Numbered from the stretch's first letter, positions 37,771 to 46,653 are shown. The stretch: 64,000 nt of DNA from Bifidobacterium lemurum (GCF_014898175.1 NZ_CP062948.1:2170001-2234000), one strand, 5' to 3'. Notes: generated by a model from the sequence alone, not told the origin. A program made the numbers and translations.

Positions 37771-37988
37771 CGCGCCCATAGGGCGCGGCGGACGAAACCA
37801 CCACACGGACCGTGTCCGGCGCGGCGACGGAGGCCGCGCCGAACACGGAGCAAAGCACTTTTGCAAACGGTGCCGGGTATGGCGAATCCGCCGCGCGCGA
37901 ACAAGTTCGGCGCGTCGGATCTGCGTCGTCGGGGCAGAAAATTATGCCCCTCCTCCTGGCATGCGCAAGCTGAAAACACTTGCGCATG
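37771..37988. repeat. Cluster of four hairpins in a 277-bp gap
   Basis: Four stems lie in series: CGCGCCC/GGGCGCG at 37771-37787; a 16-bp stem with one mismatch joining 37810-37825 to 37833-37848; GGGGCA/TGCCCC at 37931-37950; and CATGCGCAAG/CTTGCGCATG at 37960-37988. The first could end the rightward genes and the last the leftward ones, but four together suggest a structured RNA or a replication origin. Confidence 0.6.
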
Positions 37989-38027
37989 TCGCCATACCCG
38001 GCACCGACGGAAACCACACCACGACCG

Positions 38028-38393
38028 TTAATCGGCATCGGAATAATTCAGCCGCCGCATCTGACGCTCATACGCGCGCCGCTCCAACACGAGATCCAGT
38101 TCCATCAAGCCACGATTGGCGAGACCACCGACGAACAAAGCGGCGACGGCCACCCAAAACGTCTCATCGAGCCGCCAGTCAGGCGTCGAGGCGAACCAGA
38201 CATTGTACGCGTAGACCGCCACGACGATGAGCGCGATCGTCGCGATGACGATGCACAAAGTCGCGACCAATCGGACCACGGCGCGAATCGGATGGGTCAC
38301 CGCGAACACAAGCGCGTTGACACCGGACACGGCCAAACCGATCAGCCAAAACACCAGGCTTATGCCAAGCAGCATCAATCCAATAATAGGCAT
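38028..38393 (-). CDS. Small membrane protein
   Basis: A 121-residue protein with three hydrophobic helices: residues about 3-25 (IIGLMLLGISLVFWLIGLA), 40-62 (VVRLVATLCIVIATIALIVV) and 77-95 (WVAVAALFVGGLANRGL). It ends in a charged tail ERRAYERQMRRLNYSD. I do not recognise the family. GGAGG lies ten bases before the ATG at 38393; a GTG nine bases earlier is too close to it. It lies 46 bases downstream of another leftward gene and both are probably transcribed from the motif-bearing promoter at 38885. Confidence 0.6.
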   Translation of the reverse strand: MPIIGLMLLGISLVFWLIGLAVSGVNALVFAVTHPIRAVVRLVATLCIVIATIALIVVAVYAYNVWFASTPDWRLDETFWVAVAALFVGGLANRGLMELDLVLERRAYERQMRRLNYSDAD

Positions 38394-38439
38394 CGCTATC
38401 ACGCCTCCAATCGGAATCCGTCACACCATCACACGGTGA

Positions 38440-38826
38440 TTATCCCGCATAGCCAGGAACAAAACCAGACTCTCCAGACACGGAATAATCAGACTGGCCG
38501 TGATCCTGACTCTCCACCTGGTCCGCCGGCGGCTGAGGCTCATCGGAGGCTTCATTCTTCCGTTTTCCCGTCGGAGGCCACACGATATTCATCTCACGTT
38601 TATCGATCTTCAACGTGTCCTGCAAATACCTCCGCGTCGAACCGCTCGTTGCGATGAAGTCATCAGCGGCGACACGAAACTGCTCGATCGCCCAACGCAG
38701 ATCATCCAGCTTCACACCGACCGCGCGCAACGAATCACGCTTGGCGCGCAACGCCTCAATCTCGGCATCCACAGACTCATCGGCAAGCTCACGCATCGCC
38801 CTGTTACGTTCACTCGGCTTCGCCAT
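38440..38826 (-). CDS. Hypothetical protein with N-terminal coiled coil
   Basis: A 128-residue soluble protein. Residues 1-60 are charged and helical (DESVDAEIEALRAKRDSLRA), likely a coiled coil; the C-terminal 50 residues are disordered and rich in Pro, Gln and Ser. I do not recognise it. AAAGGA lies seven bases before the ATG. A copy of the element-wide TGTCCGCCCAA motif stands 59 bases upstream in the same orientation, in the divergent gap shared with the candidate nuclease gene. Confidence 0.6.
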   Translation of the reverse strand: MAKPSERNRAMRELADESVDAEIEALRAKRDSLRAVGVKLDDLRWAIEQFRVAADDFIATSGSTRRYLQDTLKIDKREMNIVWPPTGKRKNEASDEPQPPADQVESQDHGQSDYSVSGESGFVPGYAG

Positions 38827-38884
38827 TTTCCAATCCTTTCATTCGAATATCGGTAAATCCACCATATGTCCGATGACTCTTTAG

Positions 38885-38898
38885 ATTGGGCGGACAAT
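38885..38898 (-). promoter_or_regulatory. Element-wide TGTCCGCCCAA motif, copy 1
   Basis: Read leftward the sequence is ATTGTCCGCCCAAT, pointing toward the gene starting at 38826. It matches five other copies in the element except that the A run after CCC is shorter. Confidence 0.6.
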
Positions 38899-38957
38899 GT
38901 GCGCGAATATAGAATGAACCTAGTCAACGATGATTACCACATGAGGAGATCTACGTT

Positions 38958-40100
38958 ATGGAAAAAGAAATCGACTCCGATGCAGCGTTCTATGCAGAAT
39001 TGTCCGATAACCCCGACACCTCACTGTATATCTATCGTGTGGAAGAAGTGGAGGACATTCTGCCTCAACTGGACCAAGGAGCCTTGCGGGGACTTTTGGC
39101 AGGTGGACTGTCCGTGACGCACCGAATCAATGGAGTGCGGGACATGGGCGTCACCTATGTCCCATATGTGAAGCAACCGTACGGCGGGTACTTCCGACTT
39201 AAAGAGATGGATGTTGAGTCTTTCGAGGACGGAAAGGATCTGACTGACATCAAAGCCGAAAACAGAAGTCCCGCGTTGGTTGGAATTACGGTGGACTACC
39301 TCACACGCTACATGCAAGGAACATCGAAAGAGCAAGCCTTTTCAATACCGATAATTGGTGGAGAGAAGGCAAGGAAAAGTGCTGAAAAACTGGGCCTCAA
39401 GCCGGAGACCGTCGGAGGAATAGCGGCGCGTGAATCCGAAAAAATACCCGACTATCTGGATCAAATCACGGGATTGGATGACACCTCAATAAAGGCGGCG
39501 ATGAATCTGGCATCGTTCGACTGCATATACAGAAGAGGCATTGGCGCTTATTTCCCCTTGGACCATCTGCCTGAGATGGACAGTATTACAATCGGGAATA
39601 TTCGAACTATGATCGAACGCAGCCAACGATTCATGAATCGATACGGGTCAGCGTTCACAGGAATGAACACATTTCACGGCGGATACACAGAAGTCATTGC
39701 CTTCGGCGACTGCGATACCGTGATGCAAAACGGCTTATGGGATTTCAAATGCAGCAAAGGGTCTCCCACGGCAAAGCATCGTTTGCAGCTGCTGATGTAT
39801 TGGCAGTTGGGATTACATTCCAAACATCTCGAATACAAAAACATCGAACTATTAGGAGTGTGGAATCCACGGCTGGGCAAAGCGTGGACATATCCAATCA
39901 GCAAGCTCAAGGAGGAAGACATTCTCGATCTACAAAACAGGGTGCTTGTCTTCCAACTACCGCTAAAAACAGATAAAGATGGCAACTCCTTAAACAGGTT
40001 CGCACGTGCTCGCGTATGGCGGCATCTAATTCAGCAATGGGAAATGACACATCCGAAAACCCCGTTGTTGGACGGGCCACTGGATCCGTTTATCTTCTAA
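38958..40100 (+). CDS. Candidate PD-(D/E)XK nuclease-fold protein
   Basis: A 380-residue soluble protein of no family I can name with certainty. Its last third contains FGDCDTVMQNGLWDFKCS followed by HRLQLLMYWQLGL. An acidic residue, then hydrophobic-Asp-x-Lys, then a helix with Q-x-x-x-Y matches the active site of Cas4/RecB-type PD-(D/E)XK nucleases. The N-terminal 200 residues (with a YRVEEVEDILPQL start and several aromatic turns) are unrecognised. Lower GC than its neighbours suggests transfer. GAGGAG precedes the ATG at 38958. It is divergent from two small leftward genes and is followed by topoisomerase III. A defence or DNA-processing role is possible but unproven. Confidence 0.6.
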   Translation: MEKEIDSDAAFYAELSDNPDTSLYIYRVEEVEDILPQLDQGALRGLLAGGLSVTHRINGVRDMGVTYVPYVKQPYGGYFRLKEMDVESFEDGKDLTDIKAENRSPALVGITVDYLTRYMQGTSKEQAFSIPIIGGEKARKSAEKLGLKPETVGGIAARESEKIPDYLDQITGLDDTSIKAAMNLASFDCIYRRGIGAYFPLDHLPEMDSITIGNIRTMIERSQRFMNRYGSAFTGMNTFHGGYTEVIAFGDCDTVMQNGLWDFKCSKGSPTAKHRLQLLMYWQLGLHSKHLEYKNIELLGVWNPRLGKAWTYPISKLKEEDILDLQNRVLVFQLPLKTDKDGNSLNRFARARVWRHLIQQWEMTHPKTPLLDGPLDPFIF

Positions 40101-40124
40101 AACATTGATTCCGAGCCTTTAATT

Positions 40125-40138
40125 GTCCGCCCAAAAAT
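40125..40138 (+). promoter_or_regulatory. Element-wide TGTCCGCCCAAAAA motif, copy 2
   Basis: TGTCCGCCCAAAAA, preceded by AAT, lies 61 bases before the topoisomerase start and points toward it. Confidence 0.65.
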
Positions 40139-40199
40139 CCGTCAGTTGGGCGTGAGGATGGATACGGAATGTACTCCATCACTGAAAGGAACGGAACCA

Positions 40200-42353
40200 A
40201 TGAGGCTCGTCATCGCGGAGAAAAAATCAGTCGCCGTGGCAATCGCGCAGGCACTGGAAAGCAGCCCAATACCATCCGACGGATATATACAAGCCGGAGA
40301 TGTCATCGTGTCATGGGCGCAGGGGCATCTCGTGGAACTCGCCACCCCTGACCAATACGACGGTATGCCGTGGGCGGCGGAACGATGGAGCATGGAACAG
40401 TTGCCCATCGACCCGCAGCAATGGCTTTGGCAGGTCAGCACCGACAAAGGCGCAAGCCGCAGATACCGAGACCTGGCCGACCTCATCCGACGCCCTGACA
40501 TCACCGAAATCGTCAACGCCTGCGATCCCGACCGCGAAGGCGAAGCGATATTCCGACGCATCATCGACCGCGCGCAGACCGCCAAACCATCATCAAGGCT
40601 ATGGGTCGCGAGCCTGGAAGAACAAGCCATCCGCGACGCATGGAACAACATGCTCCCCAGCAGCCAATACAACGGTCTGGCGGCAGCAGCCGATGCCAGG
40701 GCGAAGGCCGACTGGCTTGTGGGCATGAACGCCACACGCGCCAACACCATCGCCTACCACCGGCGTCTATCGGTGGGCCGCGTGCAGACGCCGACACTGG
40801 CGATGGTGGTGGAACGGGACCGCGCCATCGCCGAGCACAAGCCGACCCCGTTCTGGCGAATCGCCATCGACATGGGCGGATGGAAGCTGCGAAGCAAAGA
40901 CAAAATCAACATCCGCAGCGAGGCCGAAAGCCTGCTCGCGGAAGCGCAAGGGCGATCGGTCAACATGCTGTCAGTGGAACGCAAACGAGTGAAGACCCAC
41001 GCACCCACCCTCTATGATCTGACCGGCCTGCAAAAGGATATGTCGCGCTTGCACGGGCTGACGGCGGCGCAGACGCTGGAGGCGTTGGAACGTCTGTATC
41101 TCGCCAAGCTGACCACCTATCCACGCACCGACTCATGCCACATCACGCACGACGACCTCGCCGAACTGGAGGCCCTGACGCGCTCTGAATCGTTGGATGA
41201 ACTGATGCCGGTGACGGTCGCCGAAGCCGTCCGGGAATACCGGAACACAGACAGGCTCAATCCCTCGGCATGCGTCGCGGACGACAAGGTCTCGGGCCAC
41301 ACCGCGATCCTACCGACCAAGCGTCTCACACAGGCAAGCCTGGCATCGATGGGCGAGCATGAACGACTGGTTGCATGCCGTATCGTGCAACGCATGTGGG
41401 CGGCCTGCTCGCCGGAATACACACACGACACCACCAGCGTCACGGCATGCTTCGACCACATCACCGAGCACCTGCTGACCGCATCGAGCGATATGCCGGT
41501 GGATCCGGGATGGCGTCTCATCGACGGACCGCAAACCGACGAACAAGCCGCCCCCTCCATCCCATCATCCCTGATGGAAGGGCAGAGCATACCGGTGGGC
41601 GCGCACGCGATCTCATTGGAGGAAGGCGTCAGCGCGCCGCCGAAACCCTACACCGAAGCTACGTTGCTGGCGGCGATGGAGCACGCCAGCCGCTTCGTCG
41701 CAGATAAGGACATGAAGGCCGCGCTCGATGATGACGCATCGCATTCCGGCGGCATCGGCACGCCTGCGACAAGGGCTGAAATCATCGAAAAACTCGTGCG
41801 AAACCAGTACCTCCAGCGCAAAGGCAAGCAGCTTGTATCGACGGATGAGGGACGCCTGCTCATCGATGTGGTTTCGCCGGAACTCAAAAGCGTCGAACTC
41901 ACCGCCAGCATGGAAGCGCAGCTCTCCGACATCGAGCACGGCCGCATACAATCAGCGGTTTTCCTTGATGGAATTCGCGCCATGTGCGCGAGGATACCGC
42001 ACGACGTGCAAGCCTCGATGCGCACCGAATCCATCAGCACGGGACCACGCCGCGCGAGCCTCGGCGCATGCCCTCGATGCGGAGAAGACGTGATTAAAAC
42101 CGGCAGTGTCTGGCAATGCTCCAGCAACAAAAGCGAGAAGACCGAAAGCGGACAATGGCAGCAGACCGGCGGATGCGGATTCAAAATCTACTCCACACTC
42201 AGCGGCAAGAAACTTACCGATTCCGTCATCGGCAAACTCCTCGCGGGAAAAGCGGTGAAGCTGTCAGGATTCGTCAGCAAACGAACCGGCAAAGCCTTCG
42301 CCGCGACGCTCGTCATCGATGAGGAACGCGGCGTACGCATGCAGTTCGACTGA
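40200..42353 (+). CDS. topB: DNA topoisomerase III (type IA)
   Basis: Type IA topoisomerases pass single strands through transient breaks; conjugative elements often encode one to resolve transfer or replication intermediates. The 717-residue enzyme has a Toprim domain (MRLVIAEKKSVAVAIA, then NACDPDREGEAIF), the GRVQTPTLAMVVERD segment, the catalytic tyrosine in LTTYPRTDSCHI, and HTAILPT. A C-terminal CxxC zinc motif (ACPRCGEDV) leads to TopB tail elements (GFKIYSTLSGKKLTDSVIGKLL and FVSKRTGKAFAATLVID). The ATG at 40200 follows AAAGGA; the upstream extension to 40146 overlaps the regulatory motif region. A terminator follows. Confidence 0.95.
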   Translation: MRLVIAEKKSVAVAIAQALESSPIPSDGYIQAGDVIVSWAQGHLVELATPDQYDGMPWAAERWSMEQLPIDPQQWLWQVSTDKGASRRYRDLADLIRRPDITEIVNACDPDREGEAIFRRIIDRAQTAKPSSRLWVASLEEQAIRDAWNNMLPSSQYNGLAAAADARAKADWLVGMNATRANTIAYHRRLSVGRVQTPTLAMVVERDRAIAEHKPTPFWRIAIDMGGWKLRSKDKINIRSEAESLLAEAQGRSVNMLSVERKRVKTHAPTLYDLTGLQKDMSRLHGLTAAQTLEALERLYLAKLTTYPRTDSCHITHDDLAELEALTRSESLDELMPVTVAEAVREYRNTDRLNPSACVADDKVSGHTAILPTKRLTQASLASMGEHERLVACRIVQRMWAACSPEYTHDTTSVTACFDHITEHLLTASSDMPVDPGWRLIDGPQTDEQAAPSIPSSLMEGQSIPVGAHAISLEEGVSAPPKPYTEATLLAAMEHASRFVADKDMKAALDDDASHSGGIGTPATRAEIIEKLVRNQYLQRKGKQLVSTDEGRLLIDVVSPELKSVELTASMEAQLSDIEHGRIQSAVFLDGIRAMCARIPHDVQASMRTESISTGPRRASLGACPRCGEDVIKTGSVWQCSSNKSEKTESGQWQQTGGCGFKIYSTLSGKKLTDSVIGKLLAGKAVKLSGFVSKRTGKAFAATLVIDEERGVRMQFD

Positions 42354-42380
42354 TCTCCGCGACGCGTGGAACAACATTTC

Positions 42381-42403
42381 GGCCGGCCTTCGCCGGCCTT
42401 TCT
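42381..42403 (+). terminator. Rho-independent terminator of topB
   Basis: GGCCGGC and GCCGGCC pair around CTTC and are followed by TTTCT, 28 bases after the topB stop. Confidence 0.8.
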
Positions 42404-42423
42404 CATATCCAAAACCGTGAAAA

Positions 42424-42437
42424 TGTCCGCCCAAAAA
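42424..42437 (+). promoter_or_regulatory. Element-wide TGTCCGCCCAAAAA motif, copy 3
   Basis: A full copy 274 bases before mobC, upstream of the candidate oriT, pointing rightward. The bases after it (CAGC) are the same as in copy 6. Confidence 0.65.
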
Positions 42438-42529
42438 CAGCATTGCACGCACGCAAAATCATAACGGGCCATCACACGGACATGCAGGAGGGTCATGACG
42501 AAAACCACACCGAACCCATACCCTAATCG

Positions 42530-42660
42530 CTGCTCGAATCAACGAAAAAACCGTGGATTTCAAACCCCTCCCAGAGGGGAGGTTTTGTCGTAGCGAGCAT
42601 AGCAGGTGTACGTACACCTGCGCGACCTGACGGACCTGACGGGTCGCCCGGCACGGCCTC
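42530..42660 (+). other. Candidate origin of transfer (oriT)
   Basis: The region right before mobC and the relaxase contains CCTCCC-AGAG-GGGAGG, then TTTTGTCG and a perfect 20-bp palindrome GCAGGTGTACGTACACCTGC at 42602-42621. These are followed by GCGACC...GGGTCGC enclosing GACCTGACG direct repeats. Hairpins beside relaxase genes are the usual form of oriT. The nick site is not identified. Confidence 0.55.
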
Positions 42661-42710
42661 GCGGCCATGAGCGGGACACCCGCACCCGATACAAACGAAA
42701 GGACATACAG

Positions 42711-43112
42711 ATGGCATCTTGGAAAGGAAACAGAAGCCGTCCTCATCGCAGGTCGGTGACATTCACCGACGAAGAGCTTCGCTGGCTTGAGGACTCACGA
42801 AAAATCGAGAACCAACAACGTGCGGCGACGGGACTGCCGACGGTCGGCTGGATGCAGTTCGCCCGACAAAGACTCATAACATCGCGACGCCTATGGATCG
42901 CAGCACCACCCGGTGCCAAGGATTTATCCAGCCAGATCTCACGCATCGGCAACAACATCAATCAGATAGCACACAAGGTCAACCTCAAGAACCAAGCGGA
43001 CAGCGCAGACCTACGCGAATTGCAGGCGGAGCTTGAGGAAATCAAGGGATGCCTCAAGCGTATGGAACGCGACATGCGTATCGGGAATGAGGAGTTGTCG
43101 TGGCGTACGTAA
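42711..43112 (+). CDS. MobC-family relaxosome accessory protein
   Basis: A 133-residue protein that would help the relaxase open oriT. The N-terminus is basic with VTFTDEELRWLEDSR, resembling a ribbon-helix-helix. The centre has the MobC signature LSSQISRIGNNINQIAHKVN, and the C-terminus forms a coiled coil (LRELQAELEEIKGCLKRMERDM). GAAAGG lies before the ATG at 42711. It overlaps the relaxase start by 13 bases, a usual arrangement for relaxosome genes, and follows the candidate oriT directly. Confidence 0.85.
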   Translation: MASWKGNRSRPHRRSVTFTDEELRWLEDSRKIENQQRAATGLPTVGWMQFARQRLITSRRLWIAAPPGAKDLSSQISRIGNNINQIAHKVNLKNQADSADLRELQAELEEIKGCLKRMERDMRIGNEELSWRT

Positions 43113-44536
43113 AAGTCAAACAAATCAAAACCACGCTGCAAAAAACGATGGCATACATCACCAATCCCGCCAAGACGGAAAACTACCGCCTAGTGAGCAC
43201 GACGACAGGGGAGCGCGTAAAAAATCCCGACGCGATGGCGCAAGCGTTTCTGATGGCGCTTGACCGTGCCAAAGGCGGAGCCAAAAGGGAGAACGCGGTG
43301 TTGGCACATCACATCATCCAAAGTTTTGATCCAAACGATCCCATCACCGCCGACGAAGCGCACAGCCTCGGCGTCCGATTCATCGAGGAGCTGAGCGGCG
43401 GCGCGCACGACTACGTGATCGCGACGCATGTGGACAAAGACCACTTGCACAACCACATCCTGCTATGTCCGAACAACAACATCACGCACAAAAACATCAG
43501 AGTCCAAAAAGGCTCCCTCAAGCAATGGCGGGAAATCAGCGACAAGCTATGCGCGGAAATCGGGTTGAACGTCATTCCCGCGACCACAAAGGAACGCGCC
43601 GAGCCAAGCATGGAGGAAGTGCAGCTAACCGCCAGAGGCGAAAGCTTTAAAGACGCATTGTGCGTGATGATCGACCGTGCATGCGCAACAGCTGGAACGT
43701 TCGATGAATTCAAACGAGAACTCGCCGTGAAAGGCATCGAGGTGAACGTTCGCGGCAGCCACCTCACTTACATACTCGCGGACTCGAACCGTCGCATCCG
43801 AGACATCCGGTTAGGCATCGGATACAACGAGCTGGGCGTTATGGGCAAAATCGGCAGGGACACATTCAACGTGATTGGCTTCGACCAAAGCATGATCGCC
43901 AAACGCGGTGACGGCAAAGTGCGGGTCTGGTTGCCGGGATCGCACCGCAAACTGCTGCTGACCATCCCCATCGACCGCATCGTGCGAGACGGACGCACCT
44001 GGCGCGCGTATCTCCCCGAAGACACACGCCAAGTGATTACCGACCCCGAAGGCGGATACAAGCGGACGGTGGAATGCGACGACCTCTACAAGTGGTTCGC
44101 GCGCCCCAGTTTCCGCATCGAGGACTACGCGCGGCGGCGTCTCGACCCGTCCGACCTCAGAGGCTTGGGAAGACGCGCCATCGCCCAAGCCATCGCATGC
44201 GACCAAATCGAATCCAGCCTGGACGAACTGCGTGCGATCAGCCGCACCTTGCGTGCCGGAGACACACGACAGCAGGCATATGACAAACTCTCCGCGCAAG
44301 TCGAATCAGACGGCATCCAGATGCGCGCGCTGATCGCCGCGATCGCGGAAGCGCGGGACCACGGCGACGACACGACACAGCTCGAACTCCAGCTCGTGCA
44401 GATCGAGACCCATAGCGCCGAAACCGCGCGCAACGCGATCGCGCTGCGACGCCTCATGCGACGCAGCGACAACGAGCAGCAGCGGAAACAACAGGAAATG
44501 TCCGCCCAAAAACACCGGCATCGAGGACGAAGCTAA
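43100..44536 (+). CDS. Relaxase, MobP/VirD2-like
   Basis: This 478-residue relaxase would nick oriT and pilot the strand into the recipient. It has a tyrosine near the N-terminus (KTMAYITNPAK), the HHIIQSF motif and the metal triad HVDKDHLHNHILL. The catalytic half covers about 200 residues; the rest is a DNA-binding/accessory region with a charged helical tail. The start is the GTG at 43100 with GAGGAG five bases upstream, inside the end of mobC. The last codons, MSAQKH, are encoded by a copy of the TGTCCGCCCAAAAA motif, so coding and regulation overlap there. Confidence 0.92.
   Translation: MAYVKVKQIKTTLQKTMAYITNPAKTENYRLVSTTTGERVKNPDAMAQAFLMALDRAKGGAKRENAVLAHHIIQSFDPNDPITADEAHSLGVRFIEELSGGAHDYVIATHVDKDHLHNHILLCPNNNITHKNIRVQKGSLKQWREISDKLCAEIGLNVIPATTKERAEPSMEEVQLTARGESFKDALCVMIDRACATAGTFDEFKRELAVKGIEVNVRGSHLTYILADSNRRIRDIRLGIGYNELGVMGKIGRDTFNVIGFDQSMIAKRGDGKVRVWLPGSHRKLLLTIPIDRIVRDGRTWRAYLPEDTRQVITDPEGGYKRTVECDDLYKWFARPSFRIEDYARRRLDPSDLRGLGRRAIAQAIACDQIESSLDELRAISRTLRAGDTRQQAYDKLSAQVESDGIQMRALIAAIAEARDHGDDTTQLELQLVQIETHSAETARNAIALRRLMRRSDNEQQRKQQEMSAQKHRHRGRS
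44499..44512 (+). promoter_or_regulatory. Element-wide TGTCCGCCCAAAAA motif, copy 4
   Basis: A full copy lies inside the last codons of the relaxase, 68 bases before the next gene. A second, partial copy (GCGGAC-AAAA-GTCCGC palindrome, then CGAA) lies at about 44543-44558. Confidence 0.6.
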
Positions 44537-44580
44537 AAGTAGCGGACAAAAGTCCGCCGAACCGACAGAAAGGAGCATAC

Positions 44581-45483
44581 ATGCCGGTGGAAGACCAAGC
44601 ACAGGAATACGTCATCCGCATCGCGGAAAACGGCACAAAAGCCGTCATGGAACTCGGCAAATGGGGCACGTCAACGCTGTTCCGTTCGCTGGGCCTTTGC
44701 GCGAAGACCGCCAAAGACAAAATCGAGGAGCTACGCCGCAGCGGAGGCTTCGCCTTCCTCCGTGACCTGCAACGCGACAGCGGCACACTCAAGGTCGTGG
44801 AGATCGAAGCGGACGAATCCCGCAACATCGTCAAGCAGCTCAAGAAAAGCGGCGTCGCGTTCCACATCGAACGCGACCGCGAGACAGGCAAGACGTATCT
44901 GCACTTCGCGGCCAAAGACGCCGACGAGGTAAAGCACGCGGTCGATAAAGTGGTCGCCCTGCTCAACCAAAACGCGGAAGAGATCGAACGGTCCACGCCC
45001 CTAGGAATTTTTGAGGACACTCCGACGGGTCCCCAGTACACCATCCCCAACGGGCAGGTGCCGTTCAATCCGGACAGTCCGGACAACGGAACGTTCGACT
45101 TCGAGACCGTGGAATGGGATCGCGACGCCACAATCGTCTCATCCAACCTCACGGAACTCGGATGCCCATTCAAACAGGAGCAGATCAGCGAAACCACCCA
45201 ACGATTCACGTATCCCAGGGAATGCTCCAACGCCGTGGCGGAAATGCTCAACGACTTCAACGAATACGTGCCGGGACTTGATTGGAGCCGCATCAACATG
45301 CATCCGACGCAGGAACACGACACCGCAAGCCGTGACATGCCCGCGCCCGAACAGGCAGAGGAAAAGCCACGGCATGTGAAAACCAAATCGGAGACCATCA
45401 AGGCCATCAAACAGCGCGCGAGGGAGCGCGTCGAAGGCCAGAAGACCTCCGTGCCCAAGAAAACCCACGCCAAAACACGATAA
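44581..45483 (+). CDS. PcfB/DUF3801-like conjugation protein
   Basis: A 300-residue soluble protein. The N-terminal half (NGTKAVMELGKWGTSTLF, then GFAFLRDLQRDSGTLKVVEIEADESRNIVKQLKKSGVAFHIERD) resembles DUF3801/PcfB proteins, which lie next to VirD4-type coupling proteins and are thought to help link the relaxosome to the channel. The middle is an acidic, less ordered segment. The C-terminus holds AIKQRARERVEGQ and a basic end (KKTHAKTR), shared with two neighbours and AbiEii. GAAAGGAG precedes the ATG at 44581. It heads an operon running to the coupling protein. Confidence 0.72.
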   Translation: MPVEDQAQEYVIRIAENGTKAVMELGKWGTSTLFRSLGLCAKTAKDKIEELRRSGGFAFLRDLQRDSGTLKVVEIEADESRNIVKQLKKSGVAFHIERDRETGKTYLHFAAKDADEVKHAVDKVVALLNQNAEEIERSTPLGIFEDTPTGPQYTIPNGQVPFNPDSPDNGTFDFETVEWDRDATIVSSNLTELGCPFKQEQISETTQRFTYPRECSNAVAEMLNDFNEYVPGLDWSRINMHPTQEHDTASRDMPAPEQAEEKPRHVKTKSETIKAIKQRARERVEGQKTSVPKKTHAKTR

Positions 45484-45501
45484 GGAGAAACCATCATGGA
45501 A
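45460..45501 (+). repeat. 42-bp direct repeat, copy 1
   Basis: Covers the last codons, the stop, the ribosome site and the first codons at the junction of 44581-45483 and 45496-46653. The second copy at 46630-46671 differs by one base. It would allow deletion or amplification of the gene between them. Confidence 0.9.
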
Positions 45502-46653
45502 CAGACACCCAACATCACGGCGGCCCAACTCTCCGAAGCCGGACTGGCCGACGTGCCCACGACGACGCTGGCCTTCGACACCGTGACGGGAGACACGGTG
45601 ACCGTCATCATCGGACAAGTGCCGGGCGAGGACCGGTGGCGTCTCTACTCAAGCGTCAACGCGGGCGCGCTCGTCGCGATGGGCGCGGTCACGCCGGTCG
45701 AGAACGGCTACCACGCCAGCATCATGCGATCCAACACATTGACCGACCTCGCGACGGTGACAAGCATGAACTTCGCCGTGCAAACCATCGTCAAACAGAC
45801 ATGGAGCGACGCCAATTGGGACGCGCAGACGGCGGAAAAAGTCAACTCGCTCCAACTCTCCCAGGACACCTCGAAGAAACCCAAACGGGAGATCTGGCCC
45901 CGCGTCAATTTCCCCAACAGCTTCGTGCATCCGTTCACCCGCACCGCGAGGGACGGACGCGAATGGGAGATGATGCGCGTGAGCATCCCGAAGGGCACGT
46001 TCGTCAACGGCATCGACATGGGCGGATGGCAAATCGACCGTTTCATGGGCCGATCATCCAAGGAAGACAAACTCAACGGTAGGCCCGTGACCGTGAGCTT
46101 CAAGCCGGGCGAAGCCGTCACCCTATGGCGCGGCGCTGGCGAACAACGCGAGACGCTGACCATCGACGACCCCTGGACCCTATGCCGCGCCGTCAAAGCT
46201 CAGCGGGACGAATACATCGCGCACGCCAAGCAAAACAACCAGCAGAAAACGGAGCCGACACCGGAAACGACGCACGAAGCACCGCAGCAGGAGCAGCCAA
46301 CATCCTCCACGCCTGAACAACAATCATCGGAGCCGGCATTGCAGGCATCTGCCACTGCCATCGATACGCAAGACGATCCCTGGAGCATTGACCCGCTGGA
46401 TTGGGAATTGAATTCCGACCGAGGCGAATATAGAGGCGACGGTATTCCCAGAACATTCGGTGGGCAACCATACGATCCGCTGGACGGCTATCCCCAGCCG
46501 ACGACGCAACAGCAGCAGTCGCCGGCGGAGACCGAACCGCACAAGGACAAAGCAAGCGTGCTCGACGGCATCAAGCAACGCGCGGACGCGCGGGTCGAAG
46601 GACAATCCGCCACACGCGACAATCCCTCGAAAACCCACACCAAAACACGATAA
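45496..46653 (+). CDS. Hypothetical protein with shared C-terminal tail
   Basis: A 385-residue soluble protein. Residues 1-240 form an ordered domain I do not recognise, with IGQVPGEDRWRLYSSVNAGALVAM and a WEMMRVSIPKGTFVNGIDMGGWQIDRF segment that suggests a beta-rich fold. Residues 250-350 are Pro/Gln/Thr-rich and disordered. The end reads GIKQRADARVEGQ plus a basic stretch, nearly identical to the tail of the preceding protein, also at the DNA level. AAGGAG lies before the ATG at 45496. The 42-bp repeats at both ends make it look like a duplicated or exchangeable cassette within the operon. Confidence 0.68.
   Translation: MEQTPNITAAQLSEAGLADVPTTTLAFDTVTGDTVTVIIGQVPGEDRWRLYSSVNAGALVAMGAVTPVENGYHASIMRSNTLTDLATVTSMNFAVQTIVKQTWSDANWDAQTAEKVNSLQLSQDTSKKPKREIWPRVNFPNSFVHPFTRTARDGREWEMMRVSIPKGTFVNGIDMGGWQIDRFMGRSSKEDKLNGRPVTVSFKPGEAVTLWRGAGEQRETLTIDDPWTLCRAVKAQRDEYIAHAKQNNQQKTEPTPETTHEAPQQEQPTSSTPEQQSSEPALQASATAIDTQDDPWSIDPLDWELNSDRGEYRGDGIPRTFGGQPYDPLDGYPQPTTQQQQSPAETEPHKDKASVLDGIKQRADARVEGQSATRDNPSKTHTKTR

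Noticed and set aside
42640..42700. A longer mobC start upstream at 42606
   Set aside because: It would overlap the 20-bp palindrome region and has no ribosome site; GAAAGG precedes the ATG at 42711.
44543..44558. A seventh full copy of the TGTCCGCCCAAAAA motif
   Set aside because: Only GTCCGCC is shared and the A run is missing; I treat it as a partial neighbour of copy 4.
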